A stretch of 64,000 nucleotides of DNA from an uncultured Bacteroidales bacterium (lineage in GTDB: Bacteria > Bacteroidota > Bacteroidia > Bacteroidales > UBA11471): the NCBI GenBank assembly GCA_947625885.1, contig CANQQA010000004.1:65838-129837 (forward strand), read 5' to 3'. The position numbers were made by a program, and so were the translations under genes. Numbering within the stretch: the first letter of the stretch is position 1; the number at the start of each line of letters is the position of its first letter. This document shows positions 17,754-27,058 of the stretch, piece by piece. The notes beneath the pieces are model-generated. The model worked only from the letters and a program-made list of their open reading frames with translations. It was not told where the DNA came from and did no database searches.

Positions 17754-19229
17754 ATGACCCATCTGTCGAAAAATATCATTTTGTTTTTAACGGTTGCATC
17801 GTTTGCCTCCTGCAACGACTGGCTGGACGTTACGCCCCGTACCGAAATAAAATCGAGCGTCAATTATCAGGACGAACAGGGCTATAAAGATGCCTTGACC
17901 GGCATCTATCTCTCGATGACGGAAACTTCCGTTTACGGGAAAGAGCTTACCTACGGAATGGTCGATGTTCTGTCGCAAATGTACACCGGCATTTCCTCTA
18001 CCAGCCACGCCTATTACAACGATGCCCACTATGCCTATGATGAAACAAATTGCGAAAGCCGCATCAATGCACTTTGGAGCAAAGGCTACAACGTAATTGC
18101 CAACATCAACGAACTGATTAGCCATATCGAAACCGTCGATTCCGGCATCTTCTCGGGTCGGAACTACCACCTGATACGGGGTGAGGTTTACGGCTTGCGA
18201 GCCATGCTGCATTTCGATTTGCTGCGGCTGTTCGGCGCCTCGTACAAGAGCGGTGCGCAATCGCTCGCCATACCTTATGTAACGACATCGGGAACAGATG
18301 TTACGCCGCTGTCGTCGGTCGAAGAGGTATTGAACAAAGCACTCGGCGATTTGACAATCGCCGAAAGCGAATTGGCAATCGACCCCGTAATCGCCGATGT
18401 GCCGCCAGCCGACAACGACGACGAAGTATATCAACGCGACCGCACATTCAAATTCAACTATTATGCCGTGAAAATGCTGCAAGCGCGCATTTTGCAATAC
18501 AAAGGCGATTATGCAGAAGCGGCGGAAGCGGCAAAGACGGTTATCAACCAAGTGGCTTTTACGTGGGTACCTGAATCGGAAATATCCACGACCGACCCGT
18601 ATTATCGGAATTACGTATTCTCCGAAGAACTCGTATTTGCGTTGTACATGAGCAATCTTTACGACTTATATACCGAAACGTTCACTTCCAATTCGGGGCT
18701 TTACATCGCCGAAGAAAGTTACGATGCACTCTACGAAATGGAAACATACGGAACGTTTACCGACTACCGGTATGTCTACCAGACGGAAGAGCTTGCCGAG
18801 ATGCGGGTTTCCAACAAATTGAAACAACCCGTAAATGCCAATCTCCTCTATCACTTCCGACTGCCCCTGATGCGCATCAGCGAAGCCTATTACATCGCCG
18901 CCGAATGCGCCTTGCGGCAAGACAAAGACGTTGCGACGGCTGTCTACTACCTCAACACCGTGCGACAGCATCGCGGACTTACCGCCGACCTGCCGGCATC
19001 GCTCACTCCCGCCGAAGTCGAAAATGAAATCTACAAAGAATATGCAAAAGAGTTCTGCTGCGAAGGGCAATTGTTCTTTTATTTCAAGAGAAACGACTAC
19101 GCGCAGATACCGGTTACTGCCGCAGTCGGAGCTTCGGTGGTTACCACATACGTTACGCCCGACTATGTTCTGCCGCTGCCAGACGACGAAATAGAATACG
19201 GTGGCAGAACCGACGAATTGCAAAAATGA
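17754..19229 (+). CDS. SusD/RagB-family surface lipoprotein
   Basis: This 491-residue lipoprotein has the lipobox FASC (Cys 20) followed by the typical NDWLDVTPRTEI. The SusD helical TPR scaffold is shown by GEVYGLRAMLHFDLLRLFGASY, FKFNYYAVKMLQARILQYKGDYAEAAEAAKTVI and LMRISEAYYIAAECAL. SusD proteins cap the SusC barrel and capture ligand. The spacing to SusC and the complete length suggest a functional pair. Confidence 0.95.
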   Translation: MTHLSKNIILFLTVASFASCNDWLDVTPRTEIKSSVNYQDEQGYKDALTGIYLSMTETSVYGKELTYGMVDVLSQMYTGISSTSHAYYNDAHYAYDETNCESRINALWSKGYNVIANINELISHIETVDSGIFSGRNYHLIRGEVYGLRAMLHFDLLRLFGASYKSGAQSLAIPYVTTSGTDVTPLSSVEEVLNKALGDLTIAESELAIDPVIADVPPADNDDEVYQRDRTFKFNYYAVKMLQARILQYKGDYAEAAEAAKTVINQVAFTWVPESEISTTDPYYRNYVFSEELVFALYMSNLYDLYTETFTSNSGLYIAEESYDALYEMETYGTFTDYRYVYQTEELAEMRVSNKLKQPVNANLLYHFRLPLMRISEAYYIAAECALRQDKDVATAVYYLNTVRQHRGLTADLPASLTPAEVENEIYKEYAKEFCCEGQLFFYFKRNDYAQIPVTAAVGASVVTTYVTPDYVLPLPDDEIEYGGRTDELQK

Positions 19230-19236
19230 TACGACT

Positions 19237-19989
19237 ATGAAATGCGAATGTAAATATCTTGTGATTCTCCTGTCGTTTGTGGGGACAGCTTGTCATCAGA
19301 ACGAGATGATGGACTACGCCTTGCCGGGTCAGGTCTATTTTTACGAGAGGTATATATCGGGTACCATCAACAACAAAGTCGAAGAAAAGACCTATTCGTT
19401 TGCCCTGCAAAAATCGACGCTGATGCAAGACACGATAAAGATAAATACCAAACTCATGGGGTATCTGGCAGACTACGACCGGATATTCCGCGCCGAAATC
19501 GTACCCGACGGAACAACCGCTGTAGCCGGAAAACACTTTACGCTGCTCGACGGCGTGATGAAAGCCGGAACTTACGAAGCGCCTCTGCCCGTAGTCATTT
19601 ACCGCACCGAAGATACGCAACAGGAGCCCGTATCGCTCATTCTGCGCCTCACGGCTACCGACGATTTGCAACCCGGTCCGCCCGGCGACATCGTATTTTC
19701 GCTCAGTTGGGGCGACATACTGATGAAGCCCGAACACTGGCCGGACTACTTTTTCGGACCATACAGCATCAACAAATACCGCTTCGCCATCGACGTTACA
19801 GGGCATACCGACTGGCCGCAAGCCGAAAGGGTAACCTCCGGAAAACAGGAGGGCATATATACCATTACCGAATTGCAACGCGAAGCCGACAAACTGAACG
19901 ACGCTTATGCCGAATATCGGAAAACCAACGGTCCCATTTACGAAGACGATAATGCCGACCCTAAAATCGAAATCTATTTCGGCTCATAA
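19237..19989 (+). CDS. DUF4843-type surface lipoprotein
   Basis: This 250-residue protein starts at the ATG at 19237, 7 bases after the SusD stop. A short signal peptide ends at the lipobox Cys 19 (FVGTAC). The body begins with VYFYERYISG and ends in an acidic, repeat-free tail (NADPKIEIYFGS). The pattern matches the DUF4843 proteins found after SusD in several Bacteroidota loci; no activity is known for them. By position it is probably an extra surface ligand-binding lipoprotein of the uptake complex. Confidence 0.75.
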   Translation: MKCECKYLVILLSFVGTACHQNEMMDYALPGQVYFYERYISGTINNKVEEKTYSFALQKSTLMQDTIKINTKLMGYLADYDRIFRAEIVPDGTTAVAGKHFTLLDGVMKAGTYEAPLPVVIYRTEDTQQEPVSLILRLTATDDLQPGPPGDIVFSLSWGDILMKPEHWPDYFFGPYSINKYRFAIDVTGHTDWPQAERVTSGKQEGIYTITELQREADKLNDAYAEYRKTNGPIYEDDNADPKIEIYFGS

Positions 19990-20008
19990 CATAGAAGAAA
20001 ACCGCATC

Positions 20009-21649
20009 ATGAAAAAAATCAAATATTGGTTCGGAATCTTTATTCTTCCGATGACACTCACCGGTTGTTTCAAAGATATAGGCAATTACGACTATACGGA
20101 TTTGAACGAAATCTCCGTCAATACGGTCGGAGAGCAAGTGGCATTTACGGTGGAGCAGTATGATTCGCTCCATATCGTACCGAAACTGATTTTTTCGCAA
20201 AATCCTATTCCCGATGATGAACTGTCGTATGAATGGCTCATTTTCCTCGACAGCTATTCCGCCACCGAAAGCCAAGTTATCTCCAACGAAAAGGAGTTGC
20301 ATATACAGGTTAGCTATCCTGCAAAGACCGAAAATTACGCCATTCTGTTCTACGTCAAAGAGTTGACCAACAATACCGTATATCAGCAGAAGTACACGCT
20401 CACCGTACAGCCGAGCGTTGTATCGGGCATCGTAGCCCTGCACGAATGCGACGGAGAGTGCGACATCGACTATATCGCCACGACGAATGCCGTTCCCGGT
20501 CTTGCCTCCAACAAACATATGCGCAACATCTATTCGGCACGCACCGGTCGCAAACTCGAAGGAAATCCTGTTTCGGTATCGGCTATACGCATATCGAATG
20601 TGCTCGACCCGGCAGCGGCAATTAACAGGGTATATGTCGCCACCGACAAGGAATTCGTACAATTGTCGGGTAGGGATTTCTCTCCGATGTGCGACGTCGA
20701 CGAATTGTTCTACCAGAAACCGGAGGTACTGAAACCCTATCGGGTGCTCCGCGACGGGCAGGTAGCTCATACCACCGTATTGATAAACGATGATAAAGTA
20801 CACAATATCAACAACCAGTCGTCGCAATTTTGGAACTATACTTTTTCCGACGCTCTGCGTGCCGATGCCGATCTCGGCGAAATATCCATCGCCCCGTTCA
20901 TATATATGCCTGAGAGCTTCATGACGGCCAACATCGCCGTATTCTACGATATGAAAGGCAAGCGTTTCGTCCGTCTGCCGTACAGTTTCAAAGAGTCGGC
21001 TTCCATCACGAGCTTTCCGACACAGGTTTCTACGGCATTCGACGTCAATAATATCGGGAAAGACCTGATTTGGTTCGGCATCGGATACAATGCCCACTGC
21101 TTCGCTTTGATGAGCGACTACACGCTCTACCGAGCCAACTTCAATACCGACCAATACATACTCCAAGAAGACGGCTCGACCGAAGTCAATGAAAAAGTAA
21201 ATGATTTGGCGGTACGAATTTACGATATGAACAACGAACCGGAAATACGGAATGCCAAGTTTTTCGACTGCGGCGAAGCCGGTGCCACGACGTTCCTCTA
21301 TGCAACCGGTCGCGACATATACGTAACTTCCATAAGCGGCACCCGGCTGCGTACCGTGAAAATAAACGACCCGTTCCCTGCCGGCGAAGAGATTACGCAC
21401 GTGCAGATATACAACCCCAATACCCATCAAATGGGCAGCCTCTCTTCGGTAAAAGGAAATTTGCTGTACGTGGCGACATGGAACGGTACGGAAGGTAAAA
21501 TATATGAATTTGCCGTTTCCCGCAATACGCTGGAAATGAACAATACGACCAGCGAAAATCTGAAAGCGCCGCTCAACGTATTCGGCGGTATGGGGCGTAT
21601 TGCCGACATAACCATCAAAATACAGGGTATAGGAGATTCCAACGATTAA
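20009..21649 (+). CDS. PKD-like family lipoprotein
   Basis: This 546-residue protein starts at the ATG at 20009, 19 bases after the preceding stop. The signal peptide ends in LTGC (Cys 20), followed by FKDIGNYDYTDLNEI, the usual opening of the PKD-like lipoproteins that accompany DUF4843. The first 140 residues resemble immunoglobulin/PKD strands. The remainder has repeated beta segments suggestive of a propeller (for example AALYATGRDIYVTS-like strands). It carries no recognisable catalytic motif. Its role is probably surface ligand capture within the SusC/D complex. Confidence 0.75.
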   Translation: MKKIKYWFGIFILPMTLTGCFKDIGNYDYTDLNEISVNTVGEQVAFTVEQYDSLHIVPKLIFSQNPIPDDELSYEWLIFLDSYSATESQVISNEKELHIQVSYPAKTENYAILFYVKELTNNTVYQQKYTLTVQPSVVSGIVALHECDGECDIDYIATTNAVPGLASNKHMRNIYSARTGRKLEGNPVSVSAIRISNVLDPAAAINRVYVATDKEFVQLSGRDFSPMCDVDELFYQKPEVLKPYRVLRDGQVAHTTVLINDDKVHNINNQSSQFWNYTFSDALRADADLGEISIAPFIYMPESFMTANIAVFYDMKGKRFVRLPYSFKESASITSFPTQVSTAFDVNNIGKDLIWFGIGYNAHCFALMSDYTLYRANFNTDQYILQEDGSTEVNEKVNDLAVRIYDMNNEPEIRNAKFFDCGEAGATTFLYATGRDIYVTSISGTRLRTVKINDPFPAGEEITHVQIYNPNTHQMGSLSSVKGNLLYVATWNGTEGKIYEFAVSRNTLEMNNTTSENLKAPLNVFGGMGRIADITIKIQGIGDSND

Positions 21650-21659
21650 ACAAAAATAT

Positions 21660-23645
21660 ATGAAAACGATTTTATCATGTGCATTCTGGATTGCGTCCGT
21701 CGGACTTCTTCAAGCTGCGGACAATTCCGCCAATCGAGTCATCGGCAATTTCCGCACGGGCGACAAAACCGTTGTCGTCTATCGTCCCGACAGTACGGTA
21801 CTGCAAGGTGAAACCGACATAAAAGGAGCCGTGTATTTTTGGGGAGATTACGAGTGGAAAGGCGAAGATCTGCTCCTCGAAAAGACCGATACGGGGTGGG
21901 TAAGCAGCATCGTCGTACCCGAAAATGCGGCTTTGGTAGCCTACAAATACTATGCTGGCGATAAAAGCGACAACGGCGGGAAAATGACTTACGCCTACTT
22001 CGCGACCGACCGTAAAGGACAGATTCGCCCTTCGGCTTATGCCGGCTGGGGATTGCTGCGGGCACGCCACACGCAGGAATACTCCATACCGTACTATATG
22101 AAAGATTCGTCCGATATGTGGATCGACGATGATGTGCTGAAATTCTGGCTCAATCAAGAGGTAAAATATAATCCCGACGAACGGAAAAACCTCTTCCGGT
22201 ATGCGGTCGAAATGTTCCTCCGCACCAATCCGGAAGGTGCGCCCCAACGCGTACGGGAAGAAATAGACTACATACGCTCCCTCGACAAAAACAAGAAACT
22301 CCCGGAAAAATATCTGTACGAATGCCGACGTGCAGCAAAAGATATTTTACGGGACGACTCTTTAACCCAAGTGCTGGAAAAGGAAATTCTACGTCGCTTC
22401 CCTTCCGGTATGCTGGCACGCGACAAGGAAATAGAACGAATATACCGATTGGACGACATGAAAGAAAAAGAGGCGCAGCTCAATCGCTTTCTGAAACGTT
22501 TTCCCACAAAAAAATTCCGGAACGTCGAAAGTGAAGCCGAGCGGCTGTACGGACACATCTATCGTGCCGTCATCTACACTCACGTCATGGAAGACGGCAA
22601 TTACGACACCATGTACAAATACCTGCAAGATACGCCGGCAGAAATGTTTCCCTTATTTTTCTGGCATTTAGTGGAGATTCCGTTCAATCGCGGCGACAAG
22701 ACGGCAAAAGAGCTTCTGCCGCACGCCGACGTGCTGATGAATGCAATTGCCGACTCGCCGCTATATGGTTATACTCCGCAACAATGGCTGCAAGAAAATC
22801 AACGCACGCGAAAAGATTCGTATCTGACATACGCCCGAATATTGAACGAAAACGGTCAAATCCGGAAAGCGACCGAACTGGCAGAACAACTAAAACCGTT
22901 TTACGGATACAAAACCGCCGATTTCAGCGAGTTTTACATCTCCATATTGCAAAACAACGGACGCGATTCGCTCATCGTACCGTTCGTGAAAAATTGCATT
23001 CGGGAAAATGCGGCTTCGCCTGCCATGCTCGATATTTTACGCAAAGCATATATGGAACAGAACGGTTCGGAAAAAGGGTTTGCCCTTTATATCGAAGATC
23101 TGAAATCGGACGAAGTGCAAAAGGCATTGAAAGCCCGTGTCATGAAAGAGATGTGCGACGAGCCGATAAGGCTTTTCGAGGTGGAAACTCTCGAAGGCAA
23201 CCGTATTGATATGGCGGCATTAAAGGGCAAAATCATCGTCCTCGATTTTTGGGCTACATGGTGCGGTCCGTGCAAAGCGGCAATGCCCGGTATGCAGATG
23301 GCTGTAACCAAATACAAAAACGATGACAACGTATGTTTCTTTTTCGTATCGACACAGGAAACCGACCCGAATTACAAAGAAAACATCGCAAAATTCATAC
23401 AAGAAAAAAATTACGACTTCCAAGTAGTTTTCGACGAGCCGAATCCGGAGAATAAAAACCGCCGCGACTTGATTTACGAAACCTATTCGCGCGCGTTCCG
23501 TTTTTCGGGCATACCGCAAAAAATGATTATCGACGGCAACGGTCGATTGCGGTGGCGCTCTACCGGATACTACGGAAGCCCGACAGCTCTGGCTGACGAA
23601 ATAAGTTTCATCATCGAATATTTGAAAAAAGAACAAGAATACTAA
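21660..23645 (+). CDS. Large periplasmic thioredoxin-fold (TlpA/AhpC-like) protein
   Basis: This is a 661-residue exported protein (signal ends LLQAAD). The C-terminal 150 residues are a TlpA-type thioredoxin fold: LKGKIIVLDFWATWCGPCKAAMPGM with Cys 535 and Cys 538, then FFFVSTQETD and the cis-Pro loop FSGIPQKMIIDGNGRL. The first 500 residues are helical with a beta-rich N-terminus (about 25-115) and have no motif I recognise; similar long redoxins occur in Bacteroidales uptake loci. It could reduce disulfides or metal centres in the imported substrate or in its transporter. It starts 10 bases after the PKD-like gene, so it belongs to the operon. Confidence 0.85.
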   Translation: MKTILSCAFWIASVGLLQAADNSANRVIGNFRTGDKTVVVYRPDSTVLQGETDIKGAVYFWGDYEWKGEDLLLEKTDTGWVSSIVVPENAALVAYKYYAGDKSDNGGKMTYAYFATDRKGQIRPSAYAGWGLLRARHTQEYSIPYYMKDSSDMWIDDDVLKFWLNQEVKYNPDERKNLFRYAVEMFLRTNPEGAPQRVREEIDYIRSLDKNKKLPEKYLYECRRAAKDILRDDSLTQVLEKEILRRFPSGMLARDKEIERIYRLDDMKEKEAQLNRFLKRFPTKKFRNVESEAERLYGHIYRAVIYTHVMEDGNYDTMYKYLQDTPAEMFPLFFWHLVEIPFNRGDKTAKELLPHADVLMNAIADSPLYGYTPQQWLQENQRTRKDSYLTYARILNENGQIRKATELAEQLKPFYGYKTADFSEFYISILQNNGRDSLIVPFVKNCIRENAASPAMLDILRKAYMEQNGSEKGFALYIEDLKSDEVQKALKARVMKEMCDEPIRLFEVETLEGNRIDMAALKGKIIVLDFWATWCGPCKAAMPGMQMAVTKYKNDDNVCFFFVSTQETDPNYKENIAKFIQEKNYDFQVVFDEPNPENKNRRDLIYETYSRAFRFSGIPQKMIIDGNGRLRWRSTGYYGSPTALADEISFIIEYLKKEQEY

Positions 23646-23664
23646 CTTTTAAAAATTTCAACAC

Positions 23665-25269
23665 ATGAAAAAATTATTTACTTCTTTGGCAGCCCTTTTG
23701 GCGGTTGCACCTCTTTACGCTCAAATAGAAGTTTCCGGGTGGAGTACCAAAAACTCGTATTCCTACCAAGAAGGAACGGAAAAACCCGAAACGCCTTCGT
23801 CCACCGATTACAACTTCTTCGATGCCGACGGCAATGCAATAATAACGATACAATACTCTTCGCCTACCATAAATACGTATGAAAAGGGCGTCAAAGTAAA
23901 AAGCCAATCGTACAGCAACAATTTTAATACGGGCGCATTCGAGGCAGGCTCTTACAACGAATACAAATACGATGAGTCCGGATTGCTGACGGAAACCGTT
24001 TCTTACAACGCCGACGGCGAAATTACCGGTTCCATTGCTTACGAAAACTATGTAAATGGCAGATACGGAGATATGATCAGCAAAAACAAAAGCGGCGATA
24101 CCACCTATTGGCGTTCTTTTGATTATCATTTCGAAGGAGAAAAACTGCTCTCGATGGTGGAATATTACCACCCGGACAACGATGCGGCACAAAAAACGCT
24201 GCTGGACAGCATCAGCTATACCTACAACACCGACAATGTATGCACCGGTATGAGCCAATATCAATTCGACAGTACGAATGGCACTTACGCCGACGAAGCC
24301 GCCGTATCGGAAACGTATACTTACGATGCCACCGGAAGAGTATTGGTTGTCAAGTCGATTTCTTCATCGAGATGGGGCGTATATATCGCCGAAACGGAAT
24401 ATACCTATTCGACGCTTGGCGCTCAGTATGTTCCTCAAAACCTGAAAACGAGCGAACCCGAAACCAACGTACTCGAAATTTCATGGGAGGCTCCGCAAGG
24501 CGGCGCTGCTGCATATAAGGTATTTATCGACGGCAACATCGAAGATGTAACGACAACTTCGTTCAAGACCGACACCCTCCTCAATGGTCTGCATCTCATA
24601 GGCGTGGCTTCCGTTTCGGAAAATGAAATACGAAACATCTCCGAACTGAAATACATCACGCTCGAAGACAAGAATGTGATTGCGCCGAGCAATTTCGCAG
24701 TTACCGAAATAAAAGACCCGCAAGAAACGGAGGAATACGGTTATCCGACCACTACCTATCCGGTTGTCGTTTCGTGGACAAAACCGGAAACTCCGAACAA
24801 GATAGTCGAATATCGCGTATATTATAATGAAGATTACAATTACGTACAGGTAGCCGGCGACCAAACAACTGCTGAAATTTCGTTATCTTCTTATATATGC
24901 GAAATCGCCGGCGAAGACGGTACGGAGGGTAAAGACGTAACCTTGTGGGTGAAAGCAGTATATGCCACCGGTATGTCGGAACGTTCGAATGAAGTAACCG
25001 TCAATCCGTACTACAAAGAATTCGTATCGGCTGTTGCCCGCATCGAAGCCGACGACAATACGGTAAGCGTATATCCCAACCCCGTAACAGAAACTCTTTA
25101 CTTCTCTACTCCCGTATCGGTAACAATATACGATATGCAGGGACGTGAAGCATTGACATCGCCGACCACCTCCGCCATTGATGTAACCGCCCTGACACCG
25201 GGCTGCTACCTTGTAAAGACGGTCGATGAAGCAGGAAACGACTCCGGCAGAATCGTCATGGTGGAATAA
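23665..25269 (+). CDS. T9SS-secreted protein with fibronectin type III-like domains
   Basis: This is a 534-residue protein with a signal peptide (ends APLYAQ). Residues about 95-240 hold YD-type tandem strands (YKYDESGLLTETVSYNADG, YTYDATGRV). Two fibronectin type III-like domains follow, at about 255-345 and 350-450 (LEISWEAPQGGAAAYKVFIDG, VVSWTKPETPNKIVEYRVYY). The last 70 residues are a type A T9SS sorting domain (VSVYPNPVTETLYF, TIYDMQGREAL, LTPGCYLVKTV). It should be exported across the outer membrane and anchored or released. It is the last gene of the locus and is followed by a strong terminator. It is likely a surface binding partner of the uptake system. Confidence 0.88.
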   Translation: MKKLFTSLAALLAVAPLYAQIEVSGWSTKNSYSYQEGTEKPETPSSTDYNFFDADGNAIITIQYSSPTINTYEKGVKVKSQSYSNNFNTGAFEAGSYNEYKYDESGLLTETVSYNADGEITGSIAYENYVNGRYGDMISKNKSGDTTYWRSFDYHFEGEKLLSMVEYYHPDNDAAQKTLLDSISYTYNTDNVCTGMSQYQFDSTNGTYADEAAVSETYTYDATGRVLVVKSISSSRWGVYIAETEYTYSTLGAQYVPQNLKTSEPETNVLEISWEAPQGGAAAYKVFIDGNIEDVTTTSFKTDTLLNGLHLIGVASVSENEIRNISELKYITLEDKNVIAPSNFAVTEIKDPQETEEYGYPTTTYPVVVSWTKPETPNKIVEYRVYYNEDYNYVQVAGDQTTAEISLSSYICEIAGEDGTEGKDVTLWVKAVYATGMSERSNEVTVNPYYKEFVSAVARIEADDNTVSVYPNPVTETLYFSTPVSVTIYDMQGREALTSPTTSAIDVTALTPGCYLVKTVDEAGNDSGRIVMVE

Positions 25270-25304
25270 AATATCCCGCGTTTACCTGAATTTCAATACC
25301 ACAA

Positions 25305-25340
25305 AAGGGAGAAGGCATAAAAAGCCTTCTCCCTTATTTA
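25305..25340 (+). terminator. Intrinsic terminator of the FecI-SusCD locus
   Basis: A 12-bp perfect stem (25305-25316 with 25324-25335, 7-base loop) is followed by ATTTA. It lies 35 bases after the T9SS cargo gene and just before the next ATG. Confidence 0.8.
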
Positions 25341-25351
25341 CCCAAACCGTC

Positions 25352-26725
25352 ATGAAAAAATTTCTTCTTCTCCTCTTTCTACTCGGACATCTTCCGGCAA
25401 ATGCCGACAAATGGCAGGGACAATCGGGCAGCCGCCGTTTTTACGTGGAAACCGACTATACCGTTGCGGGCACTTTCCTTACCATTCCCGAATTGTGGAT
25501 AAATCGGGCGGCGTGCAACTTGCTGCGATCGGAAAACGACTCGTTGTTTATGACTTTCACGCCGGAAGAGCTTTCGATGCAGGCTGCCGTCTTGCCCGAC
25601 AGCTGTTTATCGGCACACTTCATCGTCTATGGCGAGAATCGGGATTTGACCCTGTTTCCCGTCGATTCGCTACAACCGCACCAATGGGCAGAGAATCCCG
25701 TGCCGCCATATCCTTATACGGAAGAAGAAATTTCGATTTCCGTATCGGATTCGGTGGTTTTGGCGGGCACATTGACCCTGCCGCCCGGACGGCGCCGCGT
25801 TCCGGCAGTCATCATACTGTCGGGCACGGGACAACAAAATCGCGATGCGGAATTTTCGGGGCACCGCCCCTTTGCCCGTATTGCCGACTATCTGTCGCGA
25901 CGCGGTATCGCAGTGTTGCGACTGGACGATAGAGGTACCGGAAAATCGACGGGCATATACGCCGATGCAACTACCGACGACTTCGCCCGCGATGCTTTGC
26001 GTGCCGTCGAAACGCTGAAAAAACATAAAGCGATACGCTCGTCGAAAATAGGTCTTATGGGACACAGCGAAGGCGGTGCTGCTGCCACAATGGCTGCGGC
26101 AGCCTCGACCGATGTCGCTTTTTTAATCACTTTGGCGGGAGTTTGCACCGACGGTCTTACAAGTCTGCGACTGCAAAACGACGCCATCATAGACACCTAT
26201 CCGGGATATTCGGACGTGTGGCGGCGTGTCAATAAAGAGTTTCTGCACCGGCTTTTCGCATGGGTTTACGAGATTCCGTTGTCGCAGCCGCTGGAACCCG
26301 CATTGCGTGAAAAATACGAAACATGGATTTCCGCTCAAAACGATTCCACCCTGCAAATGTTGGGGCTGAAAGGACGGGAAGATATGTACCTGTTGCGTTA
26401 TCTGCGCACCGCCGACACCCGTTGGTACAGGGAGTTGATGCACTACGACCCTACCGATTTCCTGCCGAAAATCAAGGTGCCGGTATTGGCACTGAACGGC
26501 GATATGGACATCATGGTGCCGTCGAAAGCTCACTTAGCCGTCGCCGACAGTCTGCTGCGCAAATCGGGCAATCGGCATTACCACATCGTGGAGCTGCCGG
26601 GACTCAATCATCTGTTCCAGCACTGCAAGACCTGTCTCCAAAACGAAATTCCGGAATTGCCGGAAGTTTTCGCCGAAGAAGCGCTTGAAGCGATTTACGA
26701 CTTTTTCGTGAAAGAGGTGTTCTGA
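25352..26725 (+). CDS. Exported alpha/beta hydrolase (acyl-peptidase/esterase type)
   Basis: This is a 457-residue protein from the ATG at 25352 (signal peptide MKKFLLLLFLLGHLPANA); the longer frame runs through the upstream terminator and is rejected. The catalytic nucleophile is in the elbow GLMGHSEGGAAA, with the oxyanion region ILSGTGQQNRDAEF, an acid in LALNGDMDIMVP and the His in ELPGLNHLFQ. LRLDDRGTGKST marks the dienelactone-hydrolase-like subgroup of serine hydrolases. Substrate is unknown; esters or small peptides are possible. It is on the same strand as the uptake locus but separated by the terminator, and convergent with the following gene. Confidence 0.88.
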   Translation: MKKFLLLLFLLGHLPANADKWQGQSGSRRFYVETDYTVAGTFLTIPELWINRAACNLLRSENDSLFMTFTPEELSMQAAVLPDSCLSAHFIVYGENRDLTLFPVDSLQPHQWAENPVPPYPYTEEEISISVSDSVVLAGTLTLPPGRRRVPAVIILSGTGQQNRDAEFSGHRPFARIADYLSRRGIAVLRLDDRGTGKSTGIYADATTDDFARDALRAVETLKKHKAIRSSKIGLMGHSEGGAAATMAAAASTDVAFLITLAGVCTDGLTSLRLQNDAIIDTYPGYSDVWRRVNKEFLHRLFAWVYEIPLSQPLEPALREKYETWISAQNDSTLQMLGLKGREDMYLLRYLRTADTRWYRELMHYDPTDFLPKIKVPVLALNGDMDIMVPSKAHLAVADSLLRKSGNRHYHIVELPGLNHLFQHCKTCLQNEIPELPEVFAEEALEAIYDFFVKEVF

Positions 26726-26736
26726 AAAACGAGGGT

Positions 26737-26976
26737 TTATTTATCCTTTATCTCCTCGAAATCCACATATTCGCCGTCGGTGCGGTCGAACACTTTTTTG
26801 CGCCGGCGGGAGGGTTCTTCGGGTTCGGACGGTCGGTCGTCTTCGCGGCTGCCGGCAGAGCCGAAAGGTGCAGCCGGTCGGCGTCCGCCGAAAATGCTCA
26901 ATACGCGGAATACGAATCCGAGCACTGCCACAAGTATAATAAACCCGATAAAAATTATCAATTGAAAGAAGAACAT
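26737..26976 (-). CDS. DUF4834 small membrane protein
   Basis: This 79-residue protein has one N-terminal transmembrane helix (MFFFQLIIFIGFIILVAVLGFVF) and a charged, Pro- and Arg-rich cytoplasmic tail ending in DGEYVDFEEIKDK. That combination matches DUF4834, a Bacteroidota-specific family often encoded beside psd and pssA, as here. No function is known. It probably forms the end of the phospholipid unit. Confidence 0.8.
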   Translation of the reverse strand: MFFFQLIIFIGFIILVAVLGFVFRVLSIFGGRRPAAPFGSAGSREDDRPSEPEEPSRRRKKVFDRTDGEYVDFEEIKDK

Positions 26977-27058
26977 ACTTTTTGAATTTTAGTTACCCCG
27001 AAAGGGTGTTAAACGACGACGTCCGCCCGATGATTCGGTTTACCGTCTGCCGGCAAAA

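Noticed and set aside
26977-27058. Possible terminator after pssA (ACCC/GGGT hairpin near 26996-27008)
   Set aside because: The stem is only about 4 bp and no T tract follows on the minus strand.
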